Shown here: positions 1 to 8,102 of the stretch, piece by piece
Layout: each line of letters begins with the position of its first letter
How positions within the stretch are numbered: the stretch's first letter is position 1
NCBI GenBank assembly: GCA_022180565.1
Contig: BQML01000013.1
Location: 1-50,449 of the forward strand
DNA: 50,449 nt
Origin: Bacteroidia bacterium
Lineage (GTDB): Bacteria; Bacteroidota; Ignavibacteria; UBA10030
Direction: 5' to 3'
The notes under the pieces: model-generated
Database searches by the model: none
What the model was told of the DNA's origin: nothing
What the model saw: the letters and a program-made list of their open reading frames with translations, nothing else
Made by a program: the position numbers and the translations under genes

Positions 1-33
1 GTCTCTTCGCCATTGAGAGAACGGCAGTCATGA
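1..33 (+). CDS. C-terminal tail of an upstream gene (partial)
   Basis: The frame starting at base 1 stays open for ten codons and ends in TGA at 31-33. It overlaps the ATG of the next gene (ATG at 30) in the same ATGA arrangement seen at many later junctions of this operon. This suggests the operon began left of the window. Only ten residues are visible, so the product cannot be named and the frame could be chance. Confidence 0.35.
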   Translation, partial: VSSPLRERQS

Positions 34-674
34 GTGCTCCGATTGAAAGGCCTCGAAAGATTGTTGCGATTGGTCTGAACGATGCCCTCCATGCAGCCGA
101 GGGAAAATTCCAGGTCCCTGAGGAACCTATCATCTTCCTGAAGGCGGGCTCATCGGTTATCGGCCCGGAAGAAACGGTGAGGATCCCCCGCGGCATGGGA
201 CGTATGGACCACGAAGTCGAGCTGGCCGTGATCATCGGCACAAAAGCCTCCGGAGTGAACCGAAGAAACGCCTACGCGTATATCTCGGGCTATACCATCG
301 TTAATGACGTCAGTGCGAGGGACCTCCAGACAAAAGACCTGGAAAAGAAGCATCCCTGGTTCAGATCGAAGAGCTTTGACACCTTCACACCGCTGGGCCC
401 GTGGATGGTAACGGCCGATGAGATCAAACCTCCGGTTCATCTGGATATCGAATGCCGGGTCAACGGAAAGGTCAGACAAAAAGCAAATACGCGCGATATG
501 GTGTTCGATATTCCGACGGTGATCGAGTTCATTTCCAAACATATCACCCTGGAACCCGGCGACGTGATATCGACCGGTACCCCCGAGGGCATCGGGCCGA
601 TCAGGCACGGCGATACGATGGTGTGCAGGATCCACAAAATCGGAGAACTGAGGAATCCTGTCCGCAACAAATGA
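30..674 (+). CDS. Fumarylacetoacetate hydrolase (FAH) family protein
   Basis: This 214-residue protein has the length of the short FAHD1/YcgM-like members, which hydrolyse or decarboxylate acyl-pyruvates and related 2,4-diketo acids in the cytoplasm. The metal site is visible: HEVEL supplies E62 and E64, and NDVSARD supplies D93. The C-terminal part carries the usual STGTPEG(I/V)GP loop. It is the first complete gene of the operon and overlaps the next gene by 4 nt (ATGA). Together with the enolase-superfamily protein and the downstream SDR it could form the last steps of a non-phosphorylating sugar-acid route, where FAH enzymes cleave 2,4-diketo-3-deoxy acids. The family is certain from sequence; the substrate is inference. 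Confidence 0.9.
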   Translation: MSAPIERPRKIVAIGLNDALHAAEGKFQVPEEPIIFLKAGSSVIGPEETVRIPRGMGRMDHEVELAVIIGTKASGVNRRNAYAYISGYTIVNDVSARDLQTKDLEKKHPWFRSKSFDTFTPLGPWMVTADEIKPPVHLDIECRVNGKVRQKANTRDMVFDIPTVIEFISKHITLEPGDVISTGTPEGIGPIRHGDTMVCRIHKIGELRNPVRNK

Positions 675-1780
675 GCATTGACAGAATTACGCTGACGCAC
701 GTTCGGGTTCCCCTGGTCGAACCGTTCCGGATCAGCAGTGGTCAGGTCAGCTGCAAGGATGGAATCCTTGTTGCGGTCGATTCCGAAGGGGTAAGGGGCT
801 ACGGGGAAGCCTCCCCCATGGCCGGGGCGTTCTATTCCGCCGATACGCCTGAAAGCGTTTGGAAGGACCTTACTGATATTCTGATCCCGGCGGTTCTCCA
901 CCACGGAAGCAGTTCGGTCGCGGAGATCAACAAGGTCCTGAAGAGCGCTGGAGGCAGTCCATTCGCTCGGGCAGGCGTTGAGACGGCGTTTTGGGAGCTG
1001 GAAGGCCGAAAAACGAACAGGCCGCTGTGGAATCTGCTGGGAGCCGAAAACAAGCCTGTGGCGTCAGGCCTTGCGGTCGGCATCTATTCGAGCATTCCCA
1101 AGCTGCTGGACGCTGTCGGAAGATTCATGCAGGAAGGGTACAAGAGAATCAAAATCAAGATCCAACCCGGGTGGGATTTGGGCCCGCTGGAAGCAATGCG
1201 GAAGCTCTACCCGGAGACGCCTCTGATGGTGGATGCAAATTGCGCCTATACGCGGAACGACATCGCCCATCTGAAGAAACTCGACACCTTCGGATTGATG
1301 ATGATCGAACAACCGCTCCCCAAGGACGACTTGGAAGGACACGCGAGTCTCCAGGCGGCGTTGCAAACAGCGGTTTGTCTCGATGAAAGCGTGGAAGATG
1401 TTGGTTCGCTGGAGAAAGCTCTCGCCCTGAATGCGTGCAAGATCGTCAATATCAAGATCCAACGAGTGGGCGGTTTGATGAATGCGAAGGCCATCCACGA
1501 TCGGTGCAAGGAAAAGGGTATTCCGGTGTGGGCCGGGACCATGCCGGAACTCGGCATCGGCGGAGCGCAAACACTGCATTTGGCGATGCTCGAAAATTTT
1601 GCCTTTCCCACGGACGTAGAGTCCTCGGCTCGCTGGTTTACCAGCGAGATCATTGATCCACCTTTGCAGGTGGAGAACGGGATTCTTCGGGTGGCCCCTG
1701 GCCCGGGAAACGGTCACCGTGTGAACCCGAATACCGTAAAAAAATGGACGGTGAGAACAGCGGAATTCAGCTTGTCCTAA
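671..1780 (+). CDS. Enolase-superfamily protein, OSBS / N-acylamino acid racemase / dipeptide epimerase type
   Basis: The 369-residue product is an enolase-superfamily enzyme of the muconate lactonizing subgroup, as shown by paired catalytic lysines rather than a Lys/His pair. Visible elements are the KIKIQPG strand (KxK), DANCAYT (metal Asp), IEQPL (metal Glu), LDESV (metal Asp) and VNIKIQRVGG (second Lys). The C-terminal part, with MPELGIG and a conserved proline/glycine tail, is most like o-succinylbenzoate synthase/N-succinylamino acid racemase. The start at 671 overlaps the FAH stop; a longer upstream reading would run through FAH and is rejected. No other menaquinone gene is nearby, so racemisation or epimerisation of an N-acyl amino acid or dipeptide is more likely than MenC. 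It lies four genes upstream of an M20 amidohydrolase that could deacylate such a product. Confidence 0.85.
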   Translation: MSIDRITLTHVRVPLVEPFRISSGQVSCKDGILVAVDSEGVRGYGEASPMAGAFYSADTPESVWKDLTDILIPAVLHHGSSSVAEINKVLKSAGGSPFARAGVETAFWELEGRKTNRPLWNLLGAENKPVASGLAVGIYSSIPKLLDAVGRFMQEGYKRIKIKIQPGWDLGPLEAMRKLYPETPLMVDANCAYTRNDIAHLKKLDTFGLMMIEQPLPKDDLEGHASLQAALQTAVCLDESVEDVGSLEKALALNACKIVNIKIQRVGGLMNAKAIHDRCKEKGIPVWAGTMPELGIGGAQTLHLAMLENFAFPTDVESSARWFTSEIIDPPLQVENGILRVAPGPGNGHRVNPNTVKKWTVRTAEFSLS

Positions 1781-1784
1781 CGTC

Positions 1785-2837
1785 ATGCGTAACCCTCTAC
1801 AGAACAGCATGCCTCTCCGAACAACGTTCATAGGGCTCTCTCTTTCTCACCCGCTTCTTGTTGCTTCGGGGCCGGCGAGTCATGATGTCAACCAAATCGC
1901 TCTGGCGGAGGAACAGGGTGCCGGTGCCGTAGTGCTGAAGACGGCCTGTTCAGATAAGTACGAGCATATGAGATACTGGCCTCGTCCGAGGTATAAACTG
2001 CTGGACTGGGACAAGCAGATTGGAGGAAGGTCACGACTATTCACGCTCTATTCGTACGAACAGGGATACAGCGGCACTCTGGCCGACTATTGGGCCTTCA
2101 TCGAGGCGTGCAAAGAAACCGCAAGAATACCCATCATCGCGAGCATCTTTGCAGACGCGGCGGAAGATTGGGCTGATCTTGCGGTGCGTGCGGAGGACAG
2201 CGGAGCCGATGCCATTGAGTTGGACATCTCCTCACCGCACCGTCCGGGCACGCTGGATTTCGAACACACGTTCATTGCCGCCATATGGGCGGTGCGCAAG
2301 GCCGTGAAGTTCCCGGTTGTTGTCAAACTTGCAGCGGGTCCGGATGTCCTCCAACAGGCAATGAGTGCTCAGGAATGCGGAGCGGATGCGCTCACGCTCT
2401 GTAATCGCATCAGGGGATTCGATGTCGATATCGAATCCCAACGCCCGATTCTCCACGGCAATTTTGCTGGTGTCGGAGGACCGTGGGCCAAATATTACAC
2501 CTTCCGCCATGTTGCCGAAGCGGCCCAGCATGTACAAATTCCGATTAGTGCGACGGGTGGCGTGATGACCGGCGAAGATGTCATCAAATATATTCTCCTG
2601 GGCGCTACAACAGTGCAGATCCTTTCGGTGATCCTGGTGAACGGATGGGAATCGATCTCCAAAATCAACCAGGAGGTTGAGGCTTACTGCAAACGAAAAC
2701 AGATTCATTCACTGCAAGATCTCCGGGGAGAAGCTCTCAAACATATGACGTCCCCCGATAACATCATACGCTGGTCTGGCGAGTCAAAGATGGGACCGCG
2801 CAACAGGCGGAAGACGCCTCCGGGGATATCGTCATGA
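1785..2837 (+). CDS. Dihydroorotate / dihydropyrimidine dehydrogenase-like flavoprotein (PreA catalytic-domain type)
   Basis: This 350-residue protein is a TIM-barrel FMN flavoprotein of the DHOD/dihydropyrimidine dehydrogenase family. It shows the N-terminal NPLLVASGP-like strand, an ELDISSPHRPG active-site loop, VVKLA, and the phosphate-binding SATGGVMTGEDVIKYILLGA region near the C-terminus. The loop has Ser where class 1 DHOD and DPD have their catalytic Cys, so the acid/base chemistry may be class 2-like or altered. PreA normally has a C-terminal two-cluster ferredoxin domain; here that part is a separate gene starting at 2834, overlapping by 4 nt. No PreT-like NADPH flavoprotein is visible. 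Either the ATG at 1785 or that at 1809 could be the start; neither has a good Shine-Dalgarno. Likely an electron-transferring reductase or oxidase of an unsaturated cyclic or amide intermediate; substrate unknown. Confidence 0.8.
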   Translation: MRNPLQNSMPLRTTFIGLSLSHPLLVASGPASHDVNQIALAEEQGAGAVVLKTACSDKYEHMRYWPRPRYKLLDWDKQIGGRSRLFTLYSYEQGYSGTLADYWAFIEACKETARIPIIASIFADAAEDWADLAVRAEDSGADAIELDISSPHRPGTLDFEHTFIAAIWAVRKAVKFPVVVKLAAGPDVLQQAMSAQECGADALTLCNRIRGFDVDIESQRPILHGNFAGVGGPWAKYYTFRHVAEAAQHVQIPISATGGVMTGEDVIKYILLGATTVQILSVILVNGWESISKINQEVEAYCKRKQIHSLQDLRGEALKHMTSPDNIIRWSGESKMGPRNRRKTPPGISS

Positions 2838-3160
2838 CGGTCCGAAAAAGAAAATATCCGGGGTTGGATCCTCTCCCGCCCCCCTTTGCCGACCGGTATC
2901 CGCCTATAGCTGTTGTGGAAGAGGATTCCTGTATTGCATGTGACCGATGCCCGCCGGTATGCTTCTTCGACGCCATCGTTATGGAAGATCGACCGCAACA
3001 TAAGTACAAAAGAACCGCCGTCATTCTTGAAGAGAATTGCACGGGGTGCGGACTGTGCTTTGAGGCATGTCCGGTTGACGCGATCAAATGGATCCCCGAC
3101 AAGGCTGGTCTTCCGGGACCCTCGAAATCGTCTGATTCTGTGGAAGATACCGACTTATGA
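2834..3160 (+). CDS. 2[4Fe-4S] ferredoxin-type protein
   Basis: The 108-residue protein holds two complete cluster motifs: CIACDRCPPVC at about residues 33-43 and CTGCGLCFEACP at about residues 65-76. Its ATG overlaps the stop of the DHOD-like gene and its own stop overlaps the ATG of the cyclase gene, so the three are probably translationally coupled. In E. coli PreA and mammalian DPD an equivalent module is fused to the DHOD domain. The parsimonious role is electron acceptor/donor of the flavoprotein encoded just upstream. The proline-rich N-terminus and acidic C-terminal tail are unremarkable. Confidence 0.88.
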   Translation: MTVRKRKYPGLDPLPPPFADRYPPIAVVEEDSCIACDRCPPVCFFDAIVMEDRPQHKYKRTAVILEENCTGCGLCFEACPVDAIKWIPDKAGLPGPSKSSDSVEDTDL

Positions 3161-3774
3161 AGATCATCGACCTCACGCACCCGATCTCCAATGCGATGCC
3201 GGTGTATTTCCCCTGGCATCCCGAGACGAGACTTGAACACACGGCGAACTATAAGGACCATCAATGCGTGGTTACACGTGTTACGGTGGGGACGCACAGC
3301 GGAACCCATATCGACGCACCGTCACATGTGCTCGAAGGGAAACCGACCATCGATCAGTATGCGCCGCAGTTGTGGTATTCGAAAGCGCAGGTGCTGGATT
3401 TCACGCCGCGCGAACCGAAAAAGGCGATCACGGCGGATGAAATAAGACGGAAACTCAAGAAGAAAGGCCTGGGCGTTATTCTCAAGACAGGATGGGATGT
3501 GCGGTTCGGCAAACCCGACTACTACGCAACCTATCCGCCCCTCTCCAAGGAGGCTGCGGAGGCTCTTGTGCAACTGAACGTCCCCGTCATCGCGGCTGAT
3601 ACGCCTTATCCTCTGGATGTGCATTACATCTGTCTGGGACGCGGAATTCCCCTCATTACCAACATCAACAACACAGCGCGGCTCACGGAAGACATTGTCA
3701 CGCTGATCGCCGCTCCGCTTCTGATCGAAGGTGGGGATGGCGCCCCTGCTCGTGTTCTCGCGGTAATCGAATGA
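3157..3774 (+). CDS. Cyclase family protein (kynurenine formamidase-like metal hydrolase)
   Basis: This 205-residue protein belongs to the cyclase family (Pfam Cyclase, kynurenine formamidase and isatin hydrolase type). The metal-binding signature HSGTHIDAPSH is at about residues 48-58, the family's hallmark HxGTHxDxPxH. The C-terminal part has the usual conserved D-TPYPLDVH segment. Family members hydrolyse N-formyl or cyclic amide bonds with Zn or Mn in the cytoplasm. It is coupled to the ferredoxin upstream and the M20 peptidase downstream by 4-nt overlaps. This fits ring or amide hydrolysis after the reductive step by the DHOD-like protein, but the actual substrate is not identifiable. 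Confidence 0.88.
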   Translation: MKIIDLTHPISNAMPVYFPWHPETRLEHTANYKDHQCVVTRVTVGTHSGTHIDAPSHVLEGKPTIDQYAPQLWYSKAQVLDFTPREPKKAITADEIRRKLKKKGLGVILKTGWDVRFGKPDYYATYPPLSKEAAEALVQLNVPVIAADTPYPLDVHYICLGRGIPLITNINNTARLTEDIVTLIAAPLLIEGGDGAPARVLAVIE

Positions 3775-4910
3775 TGACCCAGAAGGAACCGGTCGTGCGT
3801 CTCCTGGCCGACCTCGTGGCCATTCCGAGCATGAATCCGATGGGGCAGAATGTCCCTCCGGACAGGTATTCGGAAAGCGGGGTTGCTTCTTACCTAAGAG
3901 AATATTTGAAAAGGCGAGGTATAGACGCTGAATCATACGAGGTAAGCCCGGGGAGACCCAACGTCGTCGCCTTCATTGATGTGAAGGCTTCCGAAACGCT
4001 CCTGCTCGAAGCCCATATGGACACCGTCCACGCAGAGGGAATGGCGATCGATCCGTTTGATCCAGTTGTCAAGGACGGTAGGCTTTACGGGCGCGGCTCA
4101 TGCGATACGAAAGGCTCGATCGCGGCATTTATCGGCAGTGTCACTGAGTTGCTCCGGAGGGGAAGCAAATTCAAGTACAATGTTTTGCTCCTGTTTGTGG
4201 CCGATGAAGAGTACAGATTCATGGGGGCACAGGCGGCAGTGAGAGGGGGACTGAGGGCCGACTTCGGCATTGTCGGTGAGCCGACAAGTCTCGCAATTGT
4301 GCGCGCTCACAAAGGGGTGACACGCTGGAGGATTCGGACTGAGGGGGTGGCAGCGCATTCCGCCTTTCCCGAACGCGGACGGAACGCCGTGTACATCATG
4401 GGGGAAGTCATCCGTCGTCTTGAAACGTATGCGGAGGAGCTTGCCCGGAGCAAATCCGATCCGGACCTGGGGCAACCGACGATCAGCATCGGTGTGATTC
4501 AAGGCGGTTCAGCGGTCAATGTGGTACCGGACTCGTGCTGGATTGAAATCGACCGAAGAACGCTCCCTGGCGAACAGATCGAGGAGATTCTTGGCGCCGC
4601 GGCCGCAAAACTGGGAGACCTTCCCCATGTTCGAATGGATCCGCCGTATCTCTCAGTTCAGGGAATGAGCGTGGCGGAGGACGATGCGGTGGTGAGGATG
4701 CTTTCAAATGCTCTGGCGAGAGGCGGAACAAATGCTGTGAACACGGTTGCCCCGTATGCAACGGACGCGGGAATATACAACGCAGAGGGAATCAAGACGG
4801 TGGTCTTCGGCCCAGGGGATATCGCACAAGCCCACACTGCGGCGGAATTCATCGAGCTCGATCAGGTGAAGAAGGCTGTTGATGTCCTGAAATGCCTGAT
4901 GGCTGCGTAA
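3771..4910 (+). CDS. M20 family metallopeptidase (ArgE/DapE/acetylornithine deacetylase type)
   Basis: The 379-residue product has the full M20 metal and catalytic set: HMD at 82-84, GRGSCDTKG with the bridging Asp at 112, DEE at 145-147 with the general-base Glu, VGEPT around 169-172, and a C-terminal AHTAAEF His near residue 353. The central dimerisation-domain segment AHSAFPERGRNAV is present. M20 enzymes hydrolyse N-acyl, N-carbamoyl or succinyl amino acids in the cytoplasm. The gene overlaps the cyclase stop, and its TAA overlaps the possible ATG of the lyase gene. With an N-acylamino acid racemase-like protein in the same operon, an N-acyl amino acid or amino-sugar substrate is a reasonable guess. 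Confidence 0.9.
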   Translation: MMTQKEPVVRLLADLVAIPSMNPMGQNVPPDRYSESGVASYLREYLKRRGIDAESYEVSPGRPNVVAFIDVKASETLLLEAHMDTVHAEGMAIDPFDPVVKDGRLYGRGSCDTKGSIAAFIGSVTELLRRGSKFKYNVLLLFVADEEYRFMGAQAAVRGGLRADFGIVGEPTSLAIVRAHKGVTRWRIRTEGVAAHSAFPERGRNAVYIMGEVIRRLETYAEELARSKSDPDLGQPTISIGVIQGGSAVNVVPDSCWIEIDRRTLPGEQIEEILGAAAAKLGDLPHVRMDPPYLSVQGMSVAEDDAVVRMLSNALARGGTNAVNTVAPYATDAGIYNAEGIKTVVFGPGDIAQAHTAAEFIELDQVKKAVDVLKCLMAA

Positions 4911-7219
4911 TGAACTGGAGACCAAAAATTGTTTGGAGAATCATGGCCAAAAGACAAATTGCCGGGTTGAGGTTGGTCGGTTTCCTCACGCTTTTCGGGA
5001 TGGTGGGCCCCATGAGCCACACCAGCCTGGCACAGAAAACGTTGTACCTTGAAAAGATCCGGGAGTCGGCTGAAAAGGGCTGGAAGGAGTACCCGGGGTG
5101 GATCGAGCAATGGAAGAAATCGGCGAAAACAAGCGTGCTGTGGGGGTACGACGCGCCGGGAGCGCCTCCTTACCTTGCTGCCGTGCTGGGATTCCTCTAC
5201 GAAGAGACCCGCAACCGGGAATATGCGCGTCGTGCAGCCGAAATTCTGCTCAACTACGGTCGCCTACGCTCCGAATTGCCCAAAGGATACGAGAACACCC
5301 GTGCAGAGTACAAAGAGGGCGTGCCCGCAATCTCCAATTTCTTCTTCATGGCTCCCTACATTCGAGCCTACTTGCGCGTCAAGGATGCAGGTGTGCTCAA
5401 CCCAGAAGCCAGAAGAATCGTAGAACGCGATGTTGCAGGGAGCGCTGATTTCATCTTCCATTTTCCTGAATGGGGTGCGCATAACAGGGCCATCCTGAGG
5501 GCCGAAGCCCTTCTCTATGCCGCTCTTGCAATCCCCGACCACCCCAACGCGGGAAAATGGCGAAAGATGGCGAACGTCATTGCGCGCGATAACCTGCACT
5601 CCTGGGAAATCGAGGATGCCACAGGATATCACGGTGTCTGGCTGCTGTCTCTGTATTCGTACGCAGAAGCGTCCGGAAACACGGAATTCTTCGATTCTCC
5701 GATTACCCACTACTATCTTGATTACTATTTGAGACTGATCGGTCCCCAGGGCACCATTCCTGAGTTCGGCGATTCCAGATGGAATTCAGGATGGGAATCG
5801 CTTCGGTTTGTGCCGGTTTTCGAAAGAGGCGCGGCGGTTCGGAAGGATCCGGAACTGAAATGGGCGGCGAAGACCATCTTTGAGAGACGTCCCCGATCTT
5901 CAGCCATCCTTAGTGTCAGCGAGGGATACTCGCTCTCGGAAGCGTATCGATGGTGTGATGAAACCATCCAACCGCGACAGCCGCAAAGTCTGAGCCAGGA
6001 AGTCCTGGATGATGTGGTGGGAAAGAAGATCGTCTTCCGGAACGGTTGGACGGAAGGCAGTACCTATATGCTGTTGAATTATCGGGACGAAGGAGACGGC
6101 GGATATCAGAGCCGGGAATTCCTCCGCAGGACCATCTCCGTGGAAGAGGAAAAGATGCATCATGGACACTCGGATGAAAACAGCATCGCCTTGTTGATGA
6201 AGAATGGCTCGGTCCTTCTGCACGATGGTGACTACCGCAGCGATCTTCCCAGCGGACCCTACGGCGCGTGGAGACAGGACTATTTCCACAACAGGCTCGT
6301 GACGCGGTTGAACAAGCGCGACCCCAGGCAAACAGTGCTCGAATTTGTCCGGAATTCCGGCGCTTATCGGACAGTGCGCACGCAAAAGGTGGATTTTCTG
6401 AGCCTGCAGGATGTGGACATGAGCAGGACCCGTCTGATTGATGAGGTGCTGGGTTATCAATGGGACCGGGCTGTCACCTACCTGAGGGGGCAGGACTTCT
6501 TTGTCGTCGTGGACGGCATCAAGATCTTGCGATCAGACTACTTCACGTTTGTCAACTTTTGGCACGGCCAGCAGATCCTGGAAAAAGGTGATGACTATGT
6601 TGTGCTGGCGACAGACTCTGTTCCCGGTTTTCATTTTTCACAAGATCAGGCTCTGATCGTCTATTTCCCCGAAACCTATGGCAAATCGGCAGGGAGCGAG
6701 CAGATCAATCGCAGCAGGCAGACGGAGTGGGCGGTCTATCAGACTCAGTCGAGTCACTACAAGGCAGGCGACACTGAGGTATTCGTCACCGTGTTGTACC
6801 CCGTCAGCCGGCGATCCATCGACGCGAAGAAAATCCGGTCTTCCATCAATGTGGTTCGCTCGTCAAAGCCCTATCGCGCGGTGGGTGTGGAGATCAGAGA
6901 GGATGGCACGGTAACGACCCTGGGAGTGAAGATCGATCTTGAAATGGATCTCGCACGGGAGAACATCAGGCCGAGATATCTCTATGACCTCGGAAGAGTG
7001 CAGTATGGAGAGTTTGAAACGGATGCCGATTTTCTGTGTGCAACTGCATCGGGGAAAAGCGTGAAGTACAGCGCCTCGAATGTACTGCGGGTCATACACA
7101 AGGGAAAAACCCTCATGGAAGCCCTGCCCAACACACACGGCCTCCAGCTCGATGGTACTTCGGAACGGATTGGATTCGCGAAGTGGAGGTTGTGGGAGGA
7201 TGACATTCTTGATCAGTGA
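4910..7219 (+). CDS. Heparinase II/III-like polysaccharide lyase, exported
   Basis: A protein of about 769 residues with a hydrophobic signal segment (GLRLVGFLTLFGMVGP) ending near SLAQ. The start is either ATG 4910, sharing a base with the M20 stop, or ATG 4943 with a GGAG just upstream; both leave a plausible signal peptide. The N-terminal half is an alpha/alpha toroid of the alginate lyase/heparinase type, with the EWGAHNRAIL segment. The C-terminal half is the beta-sandwich seen in PL12/PL15/PL17/PL21-type enzymes, with HHGHSDENS, HDGDY and YFHNRLV. Such lyases cleave uronate-containing polysaccharides by beta-elimination, leaving a 4,5-unsaturated uronate, the substrate of the GH88-type enzyme at the end of this operon. 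The precise PL family and polysaccharide are not assignable by eye. Confidence 0.85.
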   Translation: MNWRPKIVWRIMAKRQIAGLRLVGFLTLFGMVGPMSHTSLAQKTLYLEKIRESAEKGWKEYPGWIEQWKKSAKTSVLWGYDAPGAPPYLAAVLGFLYEETRNREYARRAAEILLNYGRLRSELPKGYENTRAEYKEGVPAISNFFFMAPYIRAYLRVKDAGVLNPEARRIVERDVAGSADFIFHFPEWGAHNRAILRAEALLYAALAIPDHPNAGKWRKMANVIARDNLHSWEIEDATGYHGVWLLSLYSYAEASGNTEFFDSPITHYYLDYYLRLIGPQGTIPEFGDSRWNSGWESLRFVPVFERGAAVRKDPELKWAAKTIFERRPRSSAILSVSEGYSLSEAYRWCDETIQPRQPQSLSQEVLDDVVGKKIVFRNGWTEGSTYMLLNYRDEGDGGYQSREFLRRTISVEEEKMHHGHSDENSIALLMKNGSVLLHDGDYRSDLPSGPYGAWRQDYFHNRLVTRLNKRDPRQTVLEFVRNSGAYRTVRTQKVDFLSLQDVDMSRTRLIDEVLGYQWDRAVTYLRGQDFFVVVDGIKILRSDYFTFVNFWHGQQILEKGDDYVVLATDSVPGFHFSQDQALIVYFPETYGKSAGSEQINRSRQTEWAVYQTQSSHYKAGDTEVFVTVLYPVSRRSIDAKKIRSSINVVRSSKPYRAVGVEIREDGTVTTLGVKIDLEMDLARENIRPRYLYDLGRVQYGEFETDADFLCATASGKSVKYSASNVLRVIHKGKTLMEALPNTHGLQLDGTSERIGFAKWRLWEDDILDQ

Positions 7220-7274
7220 TACGTGTCCACGGTCCGATATCCGATAATCAACAACCAGACTCAACACTGAACCT

Positions 7275-8102
7275 ATGACGACTGGAACAACTCTCCGACT
7301 CCGACGCATTTGGAAACATGAGCGCACGGTAATCATTCCCTTTGATCACGGCCAGTACGGCGGAGTGCCGGATGGGCTGGAGCATCCGGAACAATTGACT
7401 GAGCAGATCGCCTCGACGCCGGCCGATGCCGTGTTGGTGACACCGGGCGTTCTAAGCAGAATTGCGCCCTTTCTTGGCTCGTTGGGAGTGGTGCTGCGGC
7501 TCGATGGTGCGTTTACAAAATACTCGCCTTCCGCCAGTGACTATGAACCGGTGTGTACCGTCCCGAATGCCGTTCGATTGGGTGCTGATGCAGGCATTGT
7601 GTTTACCTTTGTAGGTACGGAGTTCGACGCGGCTTCCCTGGCCAGATTGGGTGCCGTGTCCCAGGACGCCGAACAATGGGGACTCCCCTTGGTGTCGGAG
7701 GTGCTCGCACCTTCACTACTGGACAACCACTTCGAACGCAAGATCTTCAAAGTCGCGGGCGGCGAATCGCTGGAGGAGGAGACCACGACCGTCGCGAGGA
7801 TCGCCGCCGAACATGGAGCGCAGATTGTGAAGACAAGGTACTCCGGTTCCGTCGATGCCTTTAGGCGGACGGTGGAGACGTGTGGAGCAAAGGTCATTGT
7901 TGCCGGAGGGCCGGTTGGAGCAGAGAAGAGCGACGAGGGGCTCCTGAAACTCGCCCATGACAGCACTCAAGCCGGTGCCGCCGGTATTGTGTTCGGACGG
8001 TCGGTCTGGCAGCGCCCGAATATGAAAAAGCTGATTCAGGCCCTGTGCGCGATTGTGCACGAAGGGGCAACCGTCCCAAGCGCCTCCAAACTGCTGAAAT
8101 GA
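7275..8102 (+). CDS. Class I aldolase of the DeoC/FbaB/LacD superfamily
   Basis: The 275-residue protein is a class I (Schiff base) aldolase of the DhnA/FbaB type. It opens with VIIPFDHGQYGG, like archaeal-type fructose-bisphosphate aldolases, and has the lysine strand IVKTRYSG at about residues 187-194. A phosphate-binding VAGGPVG loop and GIVFGRSVWQ follow. No metal-ligand set of class II enzymes is seen. Its stop overlaps the ATG of the PfkB kinase, which would supply a phosphorylated sugar for cleavage; together they make a tagatose/fructose 1,6-bisphosphate-like or deoxy-sugar acid phosphate branch. A gap of about 55 nt without other features precedes it. Confidence 0.85.
   Translation: MTTGTTLRLRRIWKHERTVIIPFDHGQYGGVPDGLEHPEQLTEQIASTPADAVLVTPGVLSRIAPFLGSLGVVLRLDGAFTKYSPSASDYEPVCTVPNAVRLGADAGIVFTFVGTEFDAASLARLGAVSQDAEQWGLPLVSEVLAPSLLDNHFERKIFKVAGGESLEEETTTVARIAAEHGAQIVKTRYSGSVDAFRRTVETCGAKVIVAGGPVGAEKSDEGLLKLAHDSTQAGAAGIVFGRSVWQRPNMKKLIQALCAIVHEGATVPSASKLLK

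Noticed and set aside
671-1780. Menaquinone gene menC
   Set aside because: The fold and subgroup fit, but no other men gene is present and the operon is catabolic, so the racemase/epimerase reading is preferred.
1064-1831. Minus-strand frames inside the enolase-type gene
   Set aside because: They are antisense shadows produced by codon bias in GC-rich DNA; no independent start signal or known motif.
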